DNA of 64,000 nt, from positions 62,001 through 126,000 of the forward strand of contig CANJVX010000002.1 of the NCBI GenBank assembly GCA_947478405.1, given 5' to 3'. Of this stretch, positions 35,125 to 44,280 are shown in pieces. Position 1 is the first letter of the stretch, and each line of letters starts with the position of its first letter. Under the pieces are notes generated by a model. It was given only the letters and a program-made list of their open reading frames with translations, had not been told where the DNA came from and did not search any database. The translations under genes and the position numbers were made by a program. This stretch comes from Beijerinckiaceae bacterium (GTDB lineage Bacteria; Pseudomonadota; Alphaproteobacteria; Rhizobiales; Beijerinckiaceae).

Positions 35125-35874
35125 TTGCGTCTGCACCCCACTCTTTATGCCGCACTCGGCCTTGTGGTCTTTCTGGGTATCTGGGAAGCCGTGCCTGCGT
35201 CGGGCTTGATCAAGTCGACGCTGCTGCCACCGCCCAGCGCTCTACCCAGAGCTTTTATGCGCGAGTTCAACAGCGGGCTCTGGGCGCAATATGTTGGCTT
35301 GAGTCTCCATCATTACATTTTGGGATTTCTCGTCGGCTCGGGGCTTGGCACAATGCTGGGCATTGTCACCGGCATGTCGGTGAAACTGGAATGGGCACTG
35401 GCCTGGGTCGTGCGTCTCTTACGCCCGATTCCAAATCTTGCATGGGCACCCTTTGCCATCATCTGGTTTGGTGTTGATGAAGCCAATGCGGTTTTCATTA
35501 TTTCCATCGGCGTCTTCTGGATCGCTTTTTTCGCAGCGATGGGTGCGGTACGCGGTGTTGATCGTGATCTAATCGAAGTGGCCGATGCCTTTGGTTTTCG
35601 TTCCGCGCATGAGCGACTCTTGAAAGTCTTGTTGCCCGCGGCCACGCCTGGCATTCTCATTGGTCTTCGCACAGCTTTGGGACAGGCTTGGATGGCTGTT
35701 GTTGCCGCAGAACTCTCGGGCGTCAGCGGATTGGGCAGCCGCATGATGCAGGCCTCGTCACTGCTTGCGACCGATATTGTGGTTGTCTACATGCTCACAA
35801 TGGCGGCCCTTTACGGCATTATGGATGCGGGCTTTATTGCCGCACAAAACCGCTTGCTGAAGTGGAAGCCATGA
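35125..35874 (+). CDS. ABC transporter permease (NitT/TauT family)
   Basis: A 249-residue membrane subunit with about six helices. The EAA loop is present near residue 150 (LIEVADAFGFRSAHERLLKV ... LLPAATPGILIGLR). The late ELSGVSGLGSRMMQ and YGIMDAG segments match SsuC/TauC. The start is the TTG at 35125 giving MRLHPTLYAALGLVVF; no closer ATG fits. It overlaps the ATPase gene by four bases (ATGA). Substrate specificity lies with the binding protein. Confidence 0.9.
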   Translation: MRLHPTLYAALGLVVFLGIWEAVPASGLIKSTLLPPPSALPRAFMREFNSGLWAQYVGLSLHHYILGFLVGSGLGTMLGIVTGMSVKLEWALAWVVRLLRPIPNLAWAPFAIIWFGVDEANAVFIISIGVFWIAFFAAMGAVRGVDRDLIEVADAFGFRSAHERLLKVLLPAATPGILIGLRTALGQAWMAVVAAELSGVSGLGSRMMQASSLLATDIVVVYMLTMAALYGIMDAGFIAAQNRLLKWKP

Positions 35875-36641
35875 TGAAGCCGATCATCCATATCAGCGGG
35901 CTTGGCCTTTCGTTCGAACAAGACGGACGGCGCACCGAAGTGTTGCGCGCGCTCGATCTTGATGTGCATGCGGGTGAATTTGTTGCCATTGTCGGGGCGT
36001 CGGGTGTTGGCAAATCAACGCTGCTGCGCGTGTTGATGGATCTCGCCAAACCCACCAGCGGTACGGTCGAAATCAATCCCGATCCCAATGCCGAACGCCC
36101 CATGGCCATGGTGTTTCAGGATGCGCGCCTGCTGCCGTGGCGCCGCGTACTCGCCAACATTATGTTCGGTCTTGAAAAGACATCGCTGCCCAAGCATGAG
36201 CGCATCGCGCGCGCACGCGCGGCGCTGAAACTCGTCGGCCTGGGCGAACTCGAAACACGCTGGCCCTATCAACTCTCGGGCGGACAACGCCAGCGCATTG
36301 CGCTTGCCCGCGCGCTAGCTGTGCGACCCTCGATCTTGCTGATGGATGAACCCTTCTCCGCGCTTGATGTGGCCACGCGTGAAAATTTACAGGATGAATT
36401 GATCCGCATCCGCGCCGAGACGGGGCGCACCATTCTGTTTGTCACGCATGACATTGATGAAGCCGTCTATATGGCCGACCGCGTGGTGGCTTTAGGCGGC
36501 AAGCCGGGCGTTGTGCGCTCGGTGCGCGCCATTGAGGCACCCCATCCGCGTCGGCGCGGATCGATTGCGCTCGCCGAGATCTCGCAGGACGTGCGCATGG
36601 ACATTATGGCCGAGCACCGCGACCCGGATTTTGTGATTTAG
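35871..36641 (+). CDS. ABC transporter ATP-binding protein (NitT/TauT family)
   Basis: A 256-residue ATPase. Walker A is GASGVGKSTL near residue 42, the Q-loop MVFQDARLLPWRRV, the signature YQLSGGQRQRIALARAL, Walker B ILLMDEPFSALD and the switch histidine in ILFVTHDIDEAV. The DARLLPWR Q-loop is typical of taurine and sulfonate importers. The ATG at 35871 overlaps the permease stop; the frame is open 61 codons upstream inside the permease gene but that part is a shadow. Confidence 0.93.
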   Translation: MMKPIIHISGLGLSFEQDGRRTEVLRALDLDVHAGEFVAIVGASGVGKSTLLRVLMDLAKPTSGTVEINPDPNAERPMAMVFQDARLLPWRRVLANIMFGLEKTSLPKHERIARARAALKLVGLGELETRWPYQLSGGQRQRIALARALAVRPSILLMDEPFSALDVATRENLQDELIRIRAETGRTILFVTHDIDEAVYMADRVVALGGKPGVVRSVRAIEAPHPRRRGSIALAEISQDVRMDIMAEHRDPDFVI

Positions 36642-36653
36642 GCGCCCTCACTC

Positions 36654-36734
36654 CGTCCTTGCGAGCCAAAAGCGAAGCTATCCAGAGGCCACACGTGAGG
36701 CTTCTGGATTGTTTTGCTTACGCTCGCAATGACG
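36654..36734. repeat. REP-like palindromic element, copy 10
   Basis: Slightly diverged: CGTCCTTGCGAGCC to CTATCCAG, centre CCACACGTGAGG, right arm CTGGATTGTTTTGC to GCTCGCAATGACGG. Confidence 0.8.
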
Positions 36735-36855
36735 GGGCTGGAATCAGAGCCGCCTTGACCGGTGGGAAGCCCCTCCCCTGCGACCTTCCTTCACACCCCA
36801 AAAAAGTGCCAGAAATTATAATATAATCAGTAACTTATATTCATCCGACGATACC

Positions 36856-36884
36856 TTGACACTGAGCAGACCCGCTCATATGGT
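36856..36884 (+). promoter_or_regulatory. Candidate promoter of the atp (F0) operon
   Basis: TTGACA at 36856-36861, a 17-base spacer and TATGGT at 36879-36884. Perfect -35 and near-consensus -10, about 140 bases before the atpI start, leaving a long leader. Confidence 0.6.
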
Positions 36885-37021
36885 GCGGCCGGCTCGAAAG
36901 GGCCTGTTCCGCTTCTTTTTCCGATGAATTTTGCGCCTGACACTTACCCGGGACGGCGGGCCATGAGCCCCTGATTGACCCGAAGCTCGATTTCGGACTT
37001 TAGAGCCGGCAGGAGAGCAGC

Positions 37022-37387
37022 ATGAGTGACGAGCACAAACACTCTGGAAATCAATCGGAAGAGGCCATGAAGGCGCGGCTTGAGGCTCTGGGCTCCGCGC
37101 TCGAACGCCAGAAGGACCAGAAGATCGGTTCCTCTGAGGCGCTCGAAGCCACGCAGAAAACGGGACGCGCCATGAGCCTTGGCTTTCGCGTGCTCTCGGA
37201 ATTTGTGGCGGGAATCATTGTCGGCGCTGTCATGGGATGGCAGATCGACGAATGGCTCGGCACAAAGCCGGTGCTGCTGATCATCATGACGATGTTCGGG
37301 ACCATCGCCGGCTTCTGGAACGTCTATCGCATTGCCGCCGCCCCCACCGGAGCGCAGGCGCGAGGCGACAAACGCTCTGGGTCGTAA
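37022..37387 (+). CDS. atpI: F0F1 ATP synthase subunit I (AtpI-like)
   Basis: A 121-residue membrane protein with an N-terminal charged region (residues 1-55, rich in Glu/Lys) and two membrane helices (SEFVAGIIVGAVMGWQID and LLIIMTMFGTIAGFWNVYRI) of the AtpI/Mg-transport class. AtpI assists assembly of the c-ring and possibly Mg uptake; it is not essential. A ribosome site (GCAGGAGAG) precedes the ATG. It leads the F0 operon, the usual place in alphaproteobacteria. Confidence 0.92.
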   Translation: MSDEHKHSGNQSEEAMKARLEALGSALERQKDQKIGSSEALEATQKTGRAMSLGFRVLSEFVAGIIVGAVMGWQIDEWLGTKPVLLIIMTMFGTIAGFWNVYRIAAAPTGAQARGDKRSGS

Positions 37388-37431
37388 TTTTATCCGCGCT
37401 GTAACAGCGCGACACAAAAGGGCTTGAGACA

Positions 37432-38190
37432 GTGGCGACAGGCAACGCGATCGATCCGATCCACCAGTTTATCGTGGCTCCGCTGGCGAATATTCGCATT
37501 GGTGGCATCGACGCCTCTTTCACGAATGCATCACTGTTCATGGTGGTTGTGCTTCTGGCCGTTACCTTCCTGATGATTGTGGGCACAGCGCAAAAGAGCA
37601 TCGTGCCGGGCCGTCTCCAATCAGCGGCTGAAATGGCCTATGAATTTGTGGCCTCCACCGTGCGCGGCACGACGGGCACGGAAGGTATGAAGTTCTTCCC
37701 GCTCGTCTTCTCGCTCTTCATGTTCGTGCTCTTCTCGAACCTGATCGGTCTGCTGCCCTATACATTCACCGTGACCAGCCAGATCGTGGTGACCTTCGCG
37801 CTCGCAGGTCTGGTTATTCTCACCGTCATTCTTTACGGGCTCGCCCGCCACGGCACGCATTTCTTGCATCTGTTCGTGCCATCAGGTGTGGCCCCCGCTC
37901 TCCTGCCCTTCATCGTGCTGATCGAGGTGATTTCCTTCGTCTCGCGCCCGATCTCGCTGTCGGTTCGTCTGTTTGCGAACATGCTGGCAGGTCACATCAC
38001 GCTGAAAGTCTTCGGTGCTTTCGTGGCTCTTCTGCTGTCTGCTGGCGGCTGGGCCGTGATTTCACCGCTGCCGCTCGTCGGCATTGTTGCGTTGACGGCG
38101 TTCGAACTGCTGGTTGCTTTCCTGCAGGCTTACGTCTTCGCCATTCTCACCTGCGTCTATCTCAATGACGCACTTCACCCGGGTCACTGA
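37432..38190 (+). CDS. atpB: F0F1 ATP synthase subunit a
   Basis: A 252-residue membrane subunit that forms the proton half-channels facing the c-ring. It has [17 protein letters not shown] at the start, [18 protein letters not shown] in the middle, and the essential Arg in [18 protein letters not shown], with [18 protein letters not shown] at the end. The start is GTG at 37432 (residue 1 of [13 protein letters not shown]). The next gene (atpE) is 56 bases downstream with a CTGAAGGAG ribosome site. Confidence 0.96.
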   Translation: MATGNAIDPIHQFIVAPLANIRIGGIDASFTNASLFMVVVLLAVTFLMIVGTAQKSIVPGRLQSAAEMAYEFVASTVRGTTGTEGMKFFPLVFSLFMFVLFSNLIGLLPYTFTVTSQIVVTFALAGLVILTVILYGLARHGTHFLHLFVPSGVAPALLPFIVLIEVISFVSRPISLSVRLFANMLAGHITLKVFGAFVALLLSAGGWAVISPLPLVGIVALTAFELLVAFLQAYVFAILTCVYLNDALHPGH

Positions 38191-38246
38191 TAAATATCTG
38201 AACAACAAATAGTAGACCCAATTAAACCCTCTGAAGGAGTTTCAAA

Positions 38247-38474
38247 ATGGATCCTGTTGCAGCGAAATACATCGGCGCCGGTCTGGCCACCATCGGCATG
38301 GGCGGCGCGGCTATTGGCGTGGGCGCCATCTTCGGCCAGTTCCTCTCGGGCGCTCTGCGCAACCCGTCGGCAGCTGACGGCCAGTTCGGTCGCGCCTTCA
38401 TCGGCGCAGCGCTTGCTGAAGGTCTGGGCGTGTTCTCGTTCCTGGTCGCTCTTCTGCTCCTGTTCGTGGTCTAA
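38247..38474 (+). CDS. atpE: F0F1 ATP synthase subunit c
   Basis: A 75-residue hairpin of two helices. The first helix is glycine-rich ([20 protein letters not shown]), the polar loop has ALRNPSA, and the proton-binding carboxylate is Glu58 in [20 protein letters not shown]. Around ten or more copies form the rotor ring. The Glu instead of Asp is usual in alphaproteobacteria. A terminator-like hairpin follows directly, before the b' gene, which may help give more c than b subunits. Confidence 0.97.
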   Translation: MDPVAAKYIGAGLATIGMGGAAIGVGAIFGQFLSGALRNPSAADGQFGRAFIGAALAEGLGVFSFLVALLLLFVV

Positions 38475-38486
38475 TCTCCACGTTTG

Positions 38487-38518
38487 CGCGGCCGCTTGAA
38501 AACAGCGGCCGCGTTTTT
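38487..38518 (+). terminator. Terminator-like hairpin between atpE and atpF'
   Basis: CGCGGCCGCT, loop TGAAAAC, then AGCGGCCGCG and five T. A perfect 10-bp GC stem with a T-tract, lying within an operon. It may be a partial terminator or an mRNA stabiliser of the atpE end. Confidence 0.75.
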
Positions 38519-38549
38519 CTACCCCCTTCAAAATTCATCCGGACGCGAC

Positions 38550-39104
38550 ATGGCAACCCGAGAAACGGCAACCAGCACAACGGCACACACAGAAGCTCCC
38601 GGCGGTCACGCCAAGGGACCTTTCCCGCCGTTCGACCCGAATGTTTTCGCACCCCAGCTGATCTGGCTGGCGCTGACTTTCGGCGCGCTTTATCTCCTCA
38701 TGTCGCGCATCGCGCTGCCGCGCATCGAGAGCATTCTCGAAGCCCGTCGTGCGCGCATCGCAAATGATCTCGACGATGCCTCTTCGATGCAGGGCAAGGC
38801 GCAGGCCGCGGGCGCCGCTTACGAAAAGACGCTCGCCGATGCCAAGGCCATTGCTCAGGCCACCGCACAAGCCACACGCGACAAGCTCGCGGCTGATTCG
38901 GCCGCCAAGCGCAAGATGCTAGAAGACCAGCTCAATGCAAAACTGGCCGATGCCGAGCGCTCCATTGCCGGCACCAAGGCACAGGCCATGAGCCATGTTG
39001 GCGAAATCGCCACAGCGACTGCTGCCCGTATTGTTTCACACATCACCGGCAAGCCGGCAGACACCGCCAAAATCGCCGCGGCTATCGCCGCGACCAAGAC
39101 GTAA
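38550..39104 (+). CDS. F0F1 ATP synthase subunit b'
   Basis: A 184-residue b-type stator subunit: a flexible N-terminus of about 30 residues, a single helix (PQLIWLALTFGALYLLMSRI), then a long amphipathic coil rich in Ala, Lys and Glu. A paralogue of the following atpF. Alphaproteobacteria and cyanobacteria use the b/b' heterodimer. ATG 38550 is chosen (MATRETATSTTAH); the frame opens earlier only through the terminator hairpin. The next gene begins 10 bases later. Confidence 0.92.
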   Translation: MATRETATSTTAHTEAPGGHAKGPFPPFDPNVFAPQLIWLALTFGALYLLMSRIALPRIESILEARRARIANDLDDASSMQGKAQAAGAAYEKTLADAKAIAQATAQATRDKLAADSAAKRKMLEDQLNAKLADAERSIAGTKAQAMSHVGEIATATAARIVSHITGKPADTAKIAAAIAATKT

Positions 39105-39114
39105 GGAGAGACAC

Positions 39115-39597
39115 ATGTTCAACGACGCCTTTTTCGTCGCCGTCGGCTTTGGCCTCTTTGTTGTGCTGCTTGGTTATCTCGGCGTGCACAAGACACTCGG
39201 CAAGACGCTCGATGAGCGCGGCCTGAAGATTCAGGCTGAACTCAATGAGGCCACGCGCCTGCGTGAAGAAGCAGCAAGCATTCTGGCATCTTATGAAAAG
39301 AAGCGCGCTGACGCGGAAGCGGAAGCTCAGGCCATTGTGGCTCAGGCGCGCGCTGAGGCCGAAGACCTCGCCAAGGAAGCCGCAGCCCGCATGGAAGAAT
39401 TCATCGCGCGCCGCACCAAGCAGGCGGAAAGCAAGATTGCCGCTGCCGAAGCCCAAGCCGCTCTTGATGTGCGCGCTGCTGCCGCGGACGCTGCGGTGAA
39501 GGCTGCTGAAGTTGTGCTGACAGCTGAAACCAAGGGCGCCGCAGGTGAAGCATTGATTGCCAAGGGCATCGCGGATTTGAAGGGCCTGGTGCATTAA
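39115..39597 (+). CDS. atpF: F0F1 ATP synthase subunit b
   Basis: A 160-residue b subunit. One N-terminal helix (DAFFVAVGFGLFVVLLGYLG) anchors it, followed by a long coiled coil (residues 40-150, for example RADAEAEAQAIVAQARAEAE). It links F0 to the F1 head as part of the stator. GTAAGGAGAG precedes the ATG. The frame begins earlier in the track of b', but that part is a shadow. The F1 genes are not here, as in most alphaproteobacteria, where F0 and F1 operons are separate. Confidence 0.94.
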   Translation: MFNDAFFVAVGFGLFVVLLGYLGVHKTLGKTLDERGLKIQAELNEATRLREEAASILASYEKKRADAEAEAQAIVAQARAEAEDLAKEAAARMEEFIARRTKQAESKIAAAEAQAALDVRAAAADAAVKAAEVVLTAETKGAAGEALIAKGIADLKGLVH

Positions 39598-39616
39598 GCA
39601 TCGCTTCAAGAGAATG

Positions 39617-39652
39617 AAAAAAACCCCGGTGTAAAAACCCCGGGGTTTTTTT
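39617..39652. terminator. Bidirectional rho-independent terminator after atpF
   Basis: AAAAAAACCCCGG pairs with CCGGGGTTTTTTT across a 10-base loop, 20 bases after the atpF stop. The A and T tails let it end transcription of atpF and of the convergent gcvPB. Confidence 0.9.
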
Positions 39653-39670
39653 ATTGCCTCGCATTTGCCT

Positions 39671-39774
39671 CGTCATTGCGAGGACCGCAGCGACGCGGCA
39701 ATCCATAGCACCCATGCTTGCAAGGTTCACGCTATGGTTTGCCGCGTCGGCCAATGGCCTCCTCGCAATGACGG
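39671..39774. repeat. REP-like palindromic element, copy 11 (longer variant)
   Basis: CGTCATTGCGAGGACCGCAG with CGACGCGGCAATCCATAGC as the left arm, matched by GCTATGGTTTGCCGCGTCGG and CCTCGCAATGACGG. The arms are of the GCAGCGACGCGGCAATCC type rather than AAGCGAAGCAATCC. It lies between convergent atpF and gcvPB. Confidence 0.8.
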
Positions 39775-39796
39775 CGTGAGGGGCGCTATTGCCACC

Positions 39797-41365
39797 TCAC
39801 TCCGCTGCTTGCGCGTCCACAATCGGTTCGGGCTTTGTCCAGCGCAGCACGGGAGCGCGCGCGGCGCGGGTTTCGTCCAGCCGCTTGCGCGGTGCCAGGA
39901 ATGGCGCGCCCTCAAATCGCGCTGTCTCACCGCGCAAGGCGCTCATCGCCAGATCGCGCAAGGTCATGATGAACAATTCTAGTGAGGCCAGACTTTCCGA
40001 TTCTGTTGGCTCAATCAGCATCGCGCCATGCACCACCAATGGGAAATACATGGTCATCGGATGATAGCCCTCATCGATCATGGCCTTGGCAAAATCGAGC
40101 GTGGTGACGCCCGTATCTTTCAGCCACGTGTCATCGAACAGCACTTCATGCATGCAGGGGCGATTGCCAAAGGGCAGGCTCATCAGATCAGCCAAACGCG
40201 CGCGTACATAATTGGCGTTGAGAACTGCATCTTCTGAGGCCTGCTTCAAGCCATCGGCACCATGCGAGAGAATGTAAGACAAGGCCCGCACGAACATGCC
40301 CATCTGGCCATGGAAAGCAGTGAGGCGGCCCAGAGCCTGTGTGCCCACCTTATCTTCCACCAAAGCCAGATGATCGCCATTGCGACGAACAAATGGCACA
40401 GGCGCGAAAGGCGCCAGACGCGACGACAAAACAACCGGGCCAGAACCCGGACCACCACCGCCATGGGGCGTGGAGAAAGTCTTGTGCAGATTGATATGCA
40501 TCGCGTCGATGCCCAGATCACCGGGGCGCACCTTTCCGACGATGGCGTTGAAATTCGCGCCATCGCAATAGAAATAGCCGCCGCCCTCATGGATGATCTG
40601 CGCGATCTCTACAATCTGGCGCTCGAACAAGCCACAGGTGTTGGGATTGGTGAGCATGATGCCCGCCACATCCGGACCCATCAAGGCGCGCACGGCTTGC
40701 GGATGCACATTGCCATCTTCACCAGCAGGCACAGAGCGCACTTCAAAACCAATCGCGGCCGCTGTTGCCGGATTGGTGCCATGCGCGCTTTCAGGCACAA
40801 GCACAACGCGGCGCGTGGCGCCCTCGCCCTTGGCTTCAATCGCCGCCTTGATCGCCGCCATGCCGCAATATTCGCCATGCGCACCAGCCTTGGGCGACAT
40901 TGCGACAGCTTCCATATTGGTGAGCGCCATCAACCAGCCGGCCAATTCTTCAATGAGCGCCAATGCACCTTGCACGGTGGATTGGGGCTGCAGCGGATGA
41001 ATGTCGGCAAAGCCCGGCAGGCGCGCCATTGATTCATTCAGGCGCGGATTGTGCTTCATCGTGCACGAGCCCAGCGGATAGAGCCCTGAATCGATCGCAT
41101 AATTCTTCTGCGACAGACGCACATAATGGCGCATGGTTTCTGGCTCGGACAGGCCCGGCAAACCAATTTCCTCTTCGCGCGCAAGCGTGCCCAGACGCGG
41201 CGTGAAAGCTGCGGGCTCATCGAGATCGACGCCGGTGGCATCAATCCGCCCGGTTTCAAAAATCAGAGCTTCTTCCATCAGCAAACCGCGATGGCCTGAA
41301 AATGTCTTGCCTTCATGCGCGCCCAGTTTTTTCGGGGCGGTGGGGCGACCCTGATTGTTCAGCAT
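39797..41365 (-). CDS. gcvPB: Glycine dehydrogenase (decarboxylating) subunit 2
   Basis: The C-terminal half of the split P-protein. With gcvPA it decarboxylates glycine and loads the aminomethyl group on lipoyl-GcvH. The 522-residue protein has the PLP lysine motif HINLHKTFSTPHGGGGPGSG in the middle, SPKAGAHGEYCGMAAIKA and CDGANFNAIVG. GGAGGT lies six bases before ATG 41365, which decides the start; the frame allows an upstream GTG. The ATG overlaps the gcvPA stop (TGATG), so the two subunits are translationally coupled. Confidence 0.96.
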   Translation of the reverse strand: MLNNQGRPTAPKKLGAHEGKTFSGHRGLLMEEALIFETGRIDATGVDLDEPAAFTPRLGTLAREEEIGLPGLSEPETMRHYVRLSQKNYAIDSGLYPLGSCTMKHNPRLNESMARLPGFADIHPLQPQSTVQGALALIEELAGWLMALTNMEAVAMSPKAGAHGEYCGMAAIKAAIEAKGEGATRRVVLVPESAHGTNPATAAAIGFEVRSVPAGEDGNVHPQAVRALMGPDVAGIMLTNPNTCGLFERQIVEIAQIIHEGGGYFYCDGANFNAIVGKVRPGDLGIDAMHINLHKTFSTPHGGGGPGSGPVVLSSRLAPFAPVPFVRRNGDHLALVEDKVGTQALGRLTAFHGQMGMFVRALSYILSHGADGLKQASEDAVLNANYVRARLADLMSLPFGNRPCMHEVLFDDTWLKDTGVTTLDFAKAMIDEGYHPMTMYFPLVVHGAMLIEPTESESLASLELFIMTLRDLAMSALRGETARFEGAPFLAPRKRLDETRAARAPVLRWTKPEPIVDAQAAE

Positions 41366-42705
41366 CACAGCACCTCCTTCAGGGCTGCCACAAGTGCAGC
41401 GCGGTCTTCATCTGTGTTCACTTCTGTATTGGCAAGCACGATCAAATCATCGCAGCCCTTGCCCGGCAGCAGGCGCGAGACTGGCACGCCGCCCAGAATG
41501 TTTTTCGTCGCCAGCTTTTCGACAATCTGCGCAGCCTGTCCGGCCACACGGATCGTGAATTCGTTGAAGAAGCTGGTGTTGAGAACTTCGACGCCCTTCA
41601 CACCCGCCAGCATGTCGGCAAGCTTCACAGCATTGGCGTGATTGATGCGCGCCAAACGCTTCAAACCCGCTTCACCCAAGAGCGACAAGTGAATGGTGAA
41701 AGCCAGCGCACAGAGGCCGGAATTGGTGCAAATGTTCGACGTCGCCTTGTCGCGGCGAATATGCTGCTCGCGCGTTGACAAGGTGAGCACGAAGCCACGA
41801 CGCCCTTCCGCATCGAGCGTTTCCCCACACAGGCGGCCCGGCATCTGGCGTACGTATTTGGTGCGCGTGGCAAAGAGGCCGACATAGGGCCCGCCAAAAT
41901 TCAGCGCATTACCGATGGACTGGCCCTCGCCCACCACAATATCAGCACCCATCGCGCCCGGTGATTTCAGCGCACCAAGCGAGACGACTTCCGTGAAGAC
42001 GGCAATCAGCAGCGCGCCATTGGCATGGCATTTTTCTGCAATGGCGCAGAGATCGCGCGGATTGCCGAAAAAGTCCGGTGTTTGCACGACGACGCAAGAG
42101 GTCGTGGCATCAATTTGTGACAAAATATCTTCGCTCGCCGACACATCGGCATCAAGCGTAACAACGTCATCGCCCGCCAGATGCGATTGCGTGCGCACCA
42201 CTTCCGCATAATGGGGATGCAGACCACCCGACAAAACCGCCTTGTTACGGCGCGTGACGCGATGCGCCATCAGCACGGCTTCTGCCGTGCCGGTGGAACC
42301 GTCATACATGGAGGCATTGGCGACATCCATGCCGGTGAGCAGCGCCACCTGCGTCTGGAACTCGAAGAGATATTGCAACGTGCCTTGCGAGATTTCCGGC
42401 TGATAGGGCGTGTAGCTCGTGAGGAACTCCGAGCGCTGCACCAGATGATCAACGGTGGCAGGCACATGATGCTTGTAGGCGCCAGCCCCCACAAAGAAGG
42501 GCGCGCTGGAAGCAGCGACATTGCGCGATGCCAGACGGCCGAGGGCGCGCGCCACATCAATCTCGCCCTTGCGGCGCGGCAGATCGAGCGGCTGTTTAAG
42601 CAAAAGCGGTGAAGGCACATCGGCGAAGAGATCGTCGATATGGCCGACGCCAATGCGCGCGAGCATGTCAGAACGATCAAGGTCGGTCAGCGGCAGATAA
42701 CGCAT
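41365..42705 (-). CDS. gcvPA: Glycine dehydrogenase (decarboxylating) subunit 1
   Basis: The N-terminal half of the split glycine decarboxylase (446 residues). It opens [20 protein letters not shown] and has [40 protein letters not shown] and [20 protein letters not shown], all standard. The frame is open 30 codons further upstream into gcvH sequence. ATG 42705 fits the family start, leaving 16 bases after the gcvH stop at 42722. Split P-proteins are usual in many bacteria; it needs gcvPB for activity. Confidence 0.95.
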   Translation of the reverse strand: MRYLPLTDLDRSDMLARIGVGHIDDLFADVPSPLLLKQPLDLPRRKGEIDVARALGRLASRNVAASSAPFFVGAGAYKHHVPATVDHLVQRSEFLTSYTPYQPEISQGTLQYLFEFQTQVALLTGMDVANASMYDGSTGTAEAVLMAHRVTRRNKAVLSGGLHPHYAEVVRTQSHLAGDDVVTLDADVSASEDILSQIDATTSCVVVQTPDFFGNPRDLCAIAEKCHANGALLIAVFTEVVSLGALKSPGAMGADIVVGEGQSIGNALNFGGPYVGLFATRTKYVRQMPGRLCGETLDAEGRRGFVLTLSTREQHIRRDKATSNICTNSGLCALAFTIHLSLLGEAGLKRLARINHANAVKLADMLAGVKGVEVLNTSFFNEFTIRVAGQAAQIVEKLATKNILGGVPVSRLLPGKGCDDLIVLANTEVNTDEDRAALVAALKEVL

Positions 42706-42721
42706 GTCGGTCTGCTCCAGC

Positions 42722-43099
42722 TCAGCTGCAGGCGGAGACGAAGGCCGTGTAGGCAGCTTCATCCATGAGGTCAGATAATTCGGACGCATCGGCAATGCGT
42801 AATTTCAGGAACCAGCCTTTGCCCGACGGGTCTTCGTTAACGAGGCCGGGGTGGCCTTCAATGTCGCCATTCACCGCGATGATTTCGCCCGCAACCGGCG
42901 CATAAACTTCGCTGGCGGCCTTCACGCTTTCAACAACGGCGGCTTCTGCACCTTTGGCAACGGACTTGCCCACTTGCGGCAGTTCCACAAAGACAACATC
43001 GCCCAATTGCTTCTGTGCAAAATCAGTGATGCCGACAATGCCGACATCACCGTCGACGCGGATATATTCATGATCCTTGGTGTAGCGGGTCTGCGACAT
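42722..43099 (-). CDS. gcvH: Glycine cleavage system H protein
   Basis: A 125-residue lipoyl carrier that shuttles the aminomethyl group between the P, T and L proteins. The lipoylated lysine is Lys60 in [20 protein letters not shown]. Its ATG overlaps the gcvT stop by one base (TAATG), consistent with coupled translation. The L-protein (dihydrolipoyl dehydrogenase) is not in this window and is normally shared with other complexes. Confidence 0.97.
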   Translation of the reverse strand: MSQTRYTKDHEYIRVDGDVGIVGITDFAQKQLGDVVFVELPQVGKSVAKGAEAAVVESVKAASEVYAPVAGEIIAVNGDIEGHPGLVNEDPSGKGWFLKLRIADASELSDLMDEAAYTAFVSACS

Positions 43100-44220
43100 T
43101 ATTTGCCTCGATAATAGCGAGTGGGAACGAAGGGAAAGGCGACAACGTGCGCCAGCAAAGGCTTGCCGCGCACCATGAGATTGAGTTCTGTGCCAGGCGC
43201 TGCATGAGCCGCATCGACATAGCCCATGGCAATGGGCTTTTGCAGCGAGGGCGCAAAACCGCCCGATGTCACGCGGCCAATGATGGCACCCGCGCTATCG
43301 GCAATGTCTGCACCTTCACGCGCGGGAGCTTTGCCATCAAGCGCGAGGCCCACACGCTTGCGCGGCGCGCCTTCAGCAATGTGTTTCTGCACATGCGCCG
43401 CACCGGGAAAGCCGCCTTCCGCACGACGGCGTTTTGAGATGGACCAAATGAGGTCGCCTTCAATGGGTGTGGTGGTTGTGTCGATGTCATGGCCGTAAAG
43501 ACAAAGACCCGCTTCAAGGCGCAGTGAGTCACGCGCGCCAAGCCCAATCAGCTTCACGCGCTCATCGACGAGAAGTGTCTTGGCAAAGGCCTCTGCTCGT
43601 GCATCCGGCACAGAGATTTCATAGCCATCTTCACCTGTATAGCCAGAGCGTGAAACATAAAGCTCGACGCCTGCATGCATGATATTTTTGGCCGACATGA
43701 AGGGCATGTCTTCAACACCGGGCAAAAGCGCACCCAGAACTGTGGCCGCTTGCGGCCCCTGCAAGGCCAGCAGTGCGCGCGTGTCGAGAATATCAAGTGT
43801 CAGATCGGACAGAGCGCGCGCGATATGCGCAAAATCCTGATGCTTGCAGGCTGCATTTACCACGAGAAAGAGGCGATCATCGGCAAGCCGCGTCACCATC
43901 ATATCATCGAGGATGCCGCCCTCCTCATTGAGCAATTGCGTGTAGCGGATGCGCCCTTGCGCAAGAGCTGCAAGATCACCGGGCACCAGCGTCTCGAACC
44001 GCGCGATGACATTTGCGCCCGATAAAAAAGCCTGGCCCATATGGGAGACATCGAACAGTCCCGCTTGCGTGCGCGTGTGCAGATGCTCGGTGAGGATGCC
44101 ATCGGGATATTGCACGGGCATGTCATAGCCCGCGAAGGGCACCATGCGCGCGCCCGATGCGCGATGCAGCGCATTGAGCGGCGTCACCGCCAGTGGAGCA
44201 TTCTCGGAAGCATCAGCCAT
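43099..44220 (-). CDS. gcvT: Glycine cleavage system T protein (aminomethyltransferase)
   Basis: A 373-residue tetrahydrofolate-dependent enzyme that releases ammonia from the H-protein-bound aminomethyl group and makes methylene-THF. It has PFAGYDMPVQYPDGILTEHL, FDVSHMGQAFLSG, SRSGYTGEDGYEI and GLGARDSLRLEAGLCLYGHD. The ATG at 44220 follows GGTGATGA. It is the first gene of the operon and is preceded by a tandem glycine riboswitch, so glycine probably induces the operon. Confidence 0.96.
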   Translation of the reverse strand: MADASENAPLAVTPLNALHRASGARMVPFAGYDMPVQYPDGILTEHLHTRTQAGLFDVSHMGQAFLSGANVIARFETLVPGDLAALAQGRIRYTQLLNEEGGILDDMMVTRLADDRLFLVVNAACKHQDFAHIARALSDLTLDILDTRALLALQGPQAATVLGALLPGVEDMPFMSAKNIMHAGVELYVSRSGYTGEDGYEISVPDARAEAFAKTLLVDERVKLIGLGARDSLRLEAGLCLYGHDIDTTTTPIEGDLIWSISKRRRAEGGFPGAAHVQKHIAEGAPRKRVGLALDGKAPAREGADIADSAGAIIGRVTSGGFAPSLQKPIAMGYVDAAHAAPGTELNLMVRGKPLLAHVVAFPFVPTRYYRGK

Positions 44221-44280
44221 TCATCACCAGACATGCAAGCGCGCAAGTTCGAGCAAAGCGAAAGTGCTTTACTCACGCGC

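Larger units (their letters stand above)
36642..37021. other. 380-base intergenic region before the atp operon
   Basis: It holds a REP-like element (36654-36734), a pyrimidine-rich stretch, an A/T-rich tract around 36808-36840 (ATTATAATATAAT), and a good sigma-70-type promoter at 36856-36884. No convincing small ORF or RNA gene is seen. Confidence 0.6.

Noticed and set aside
38550-39597. Duplicate ATP synthase b genes as a possible recent duplication
   Set aside because: The b/b' pair is the normal alphaproteobacterial arrangement and the two sequences are strongly diverged.
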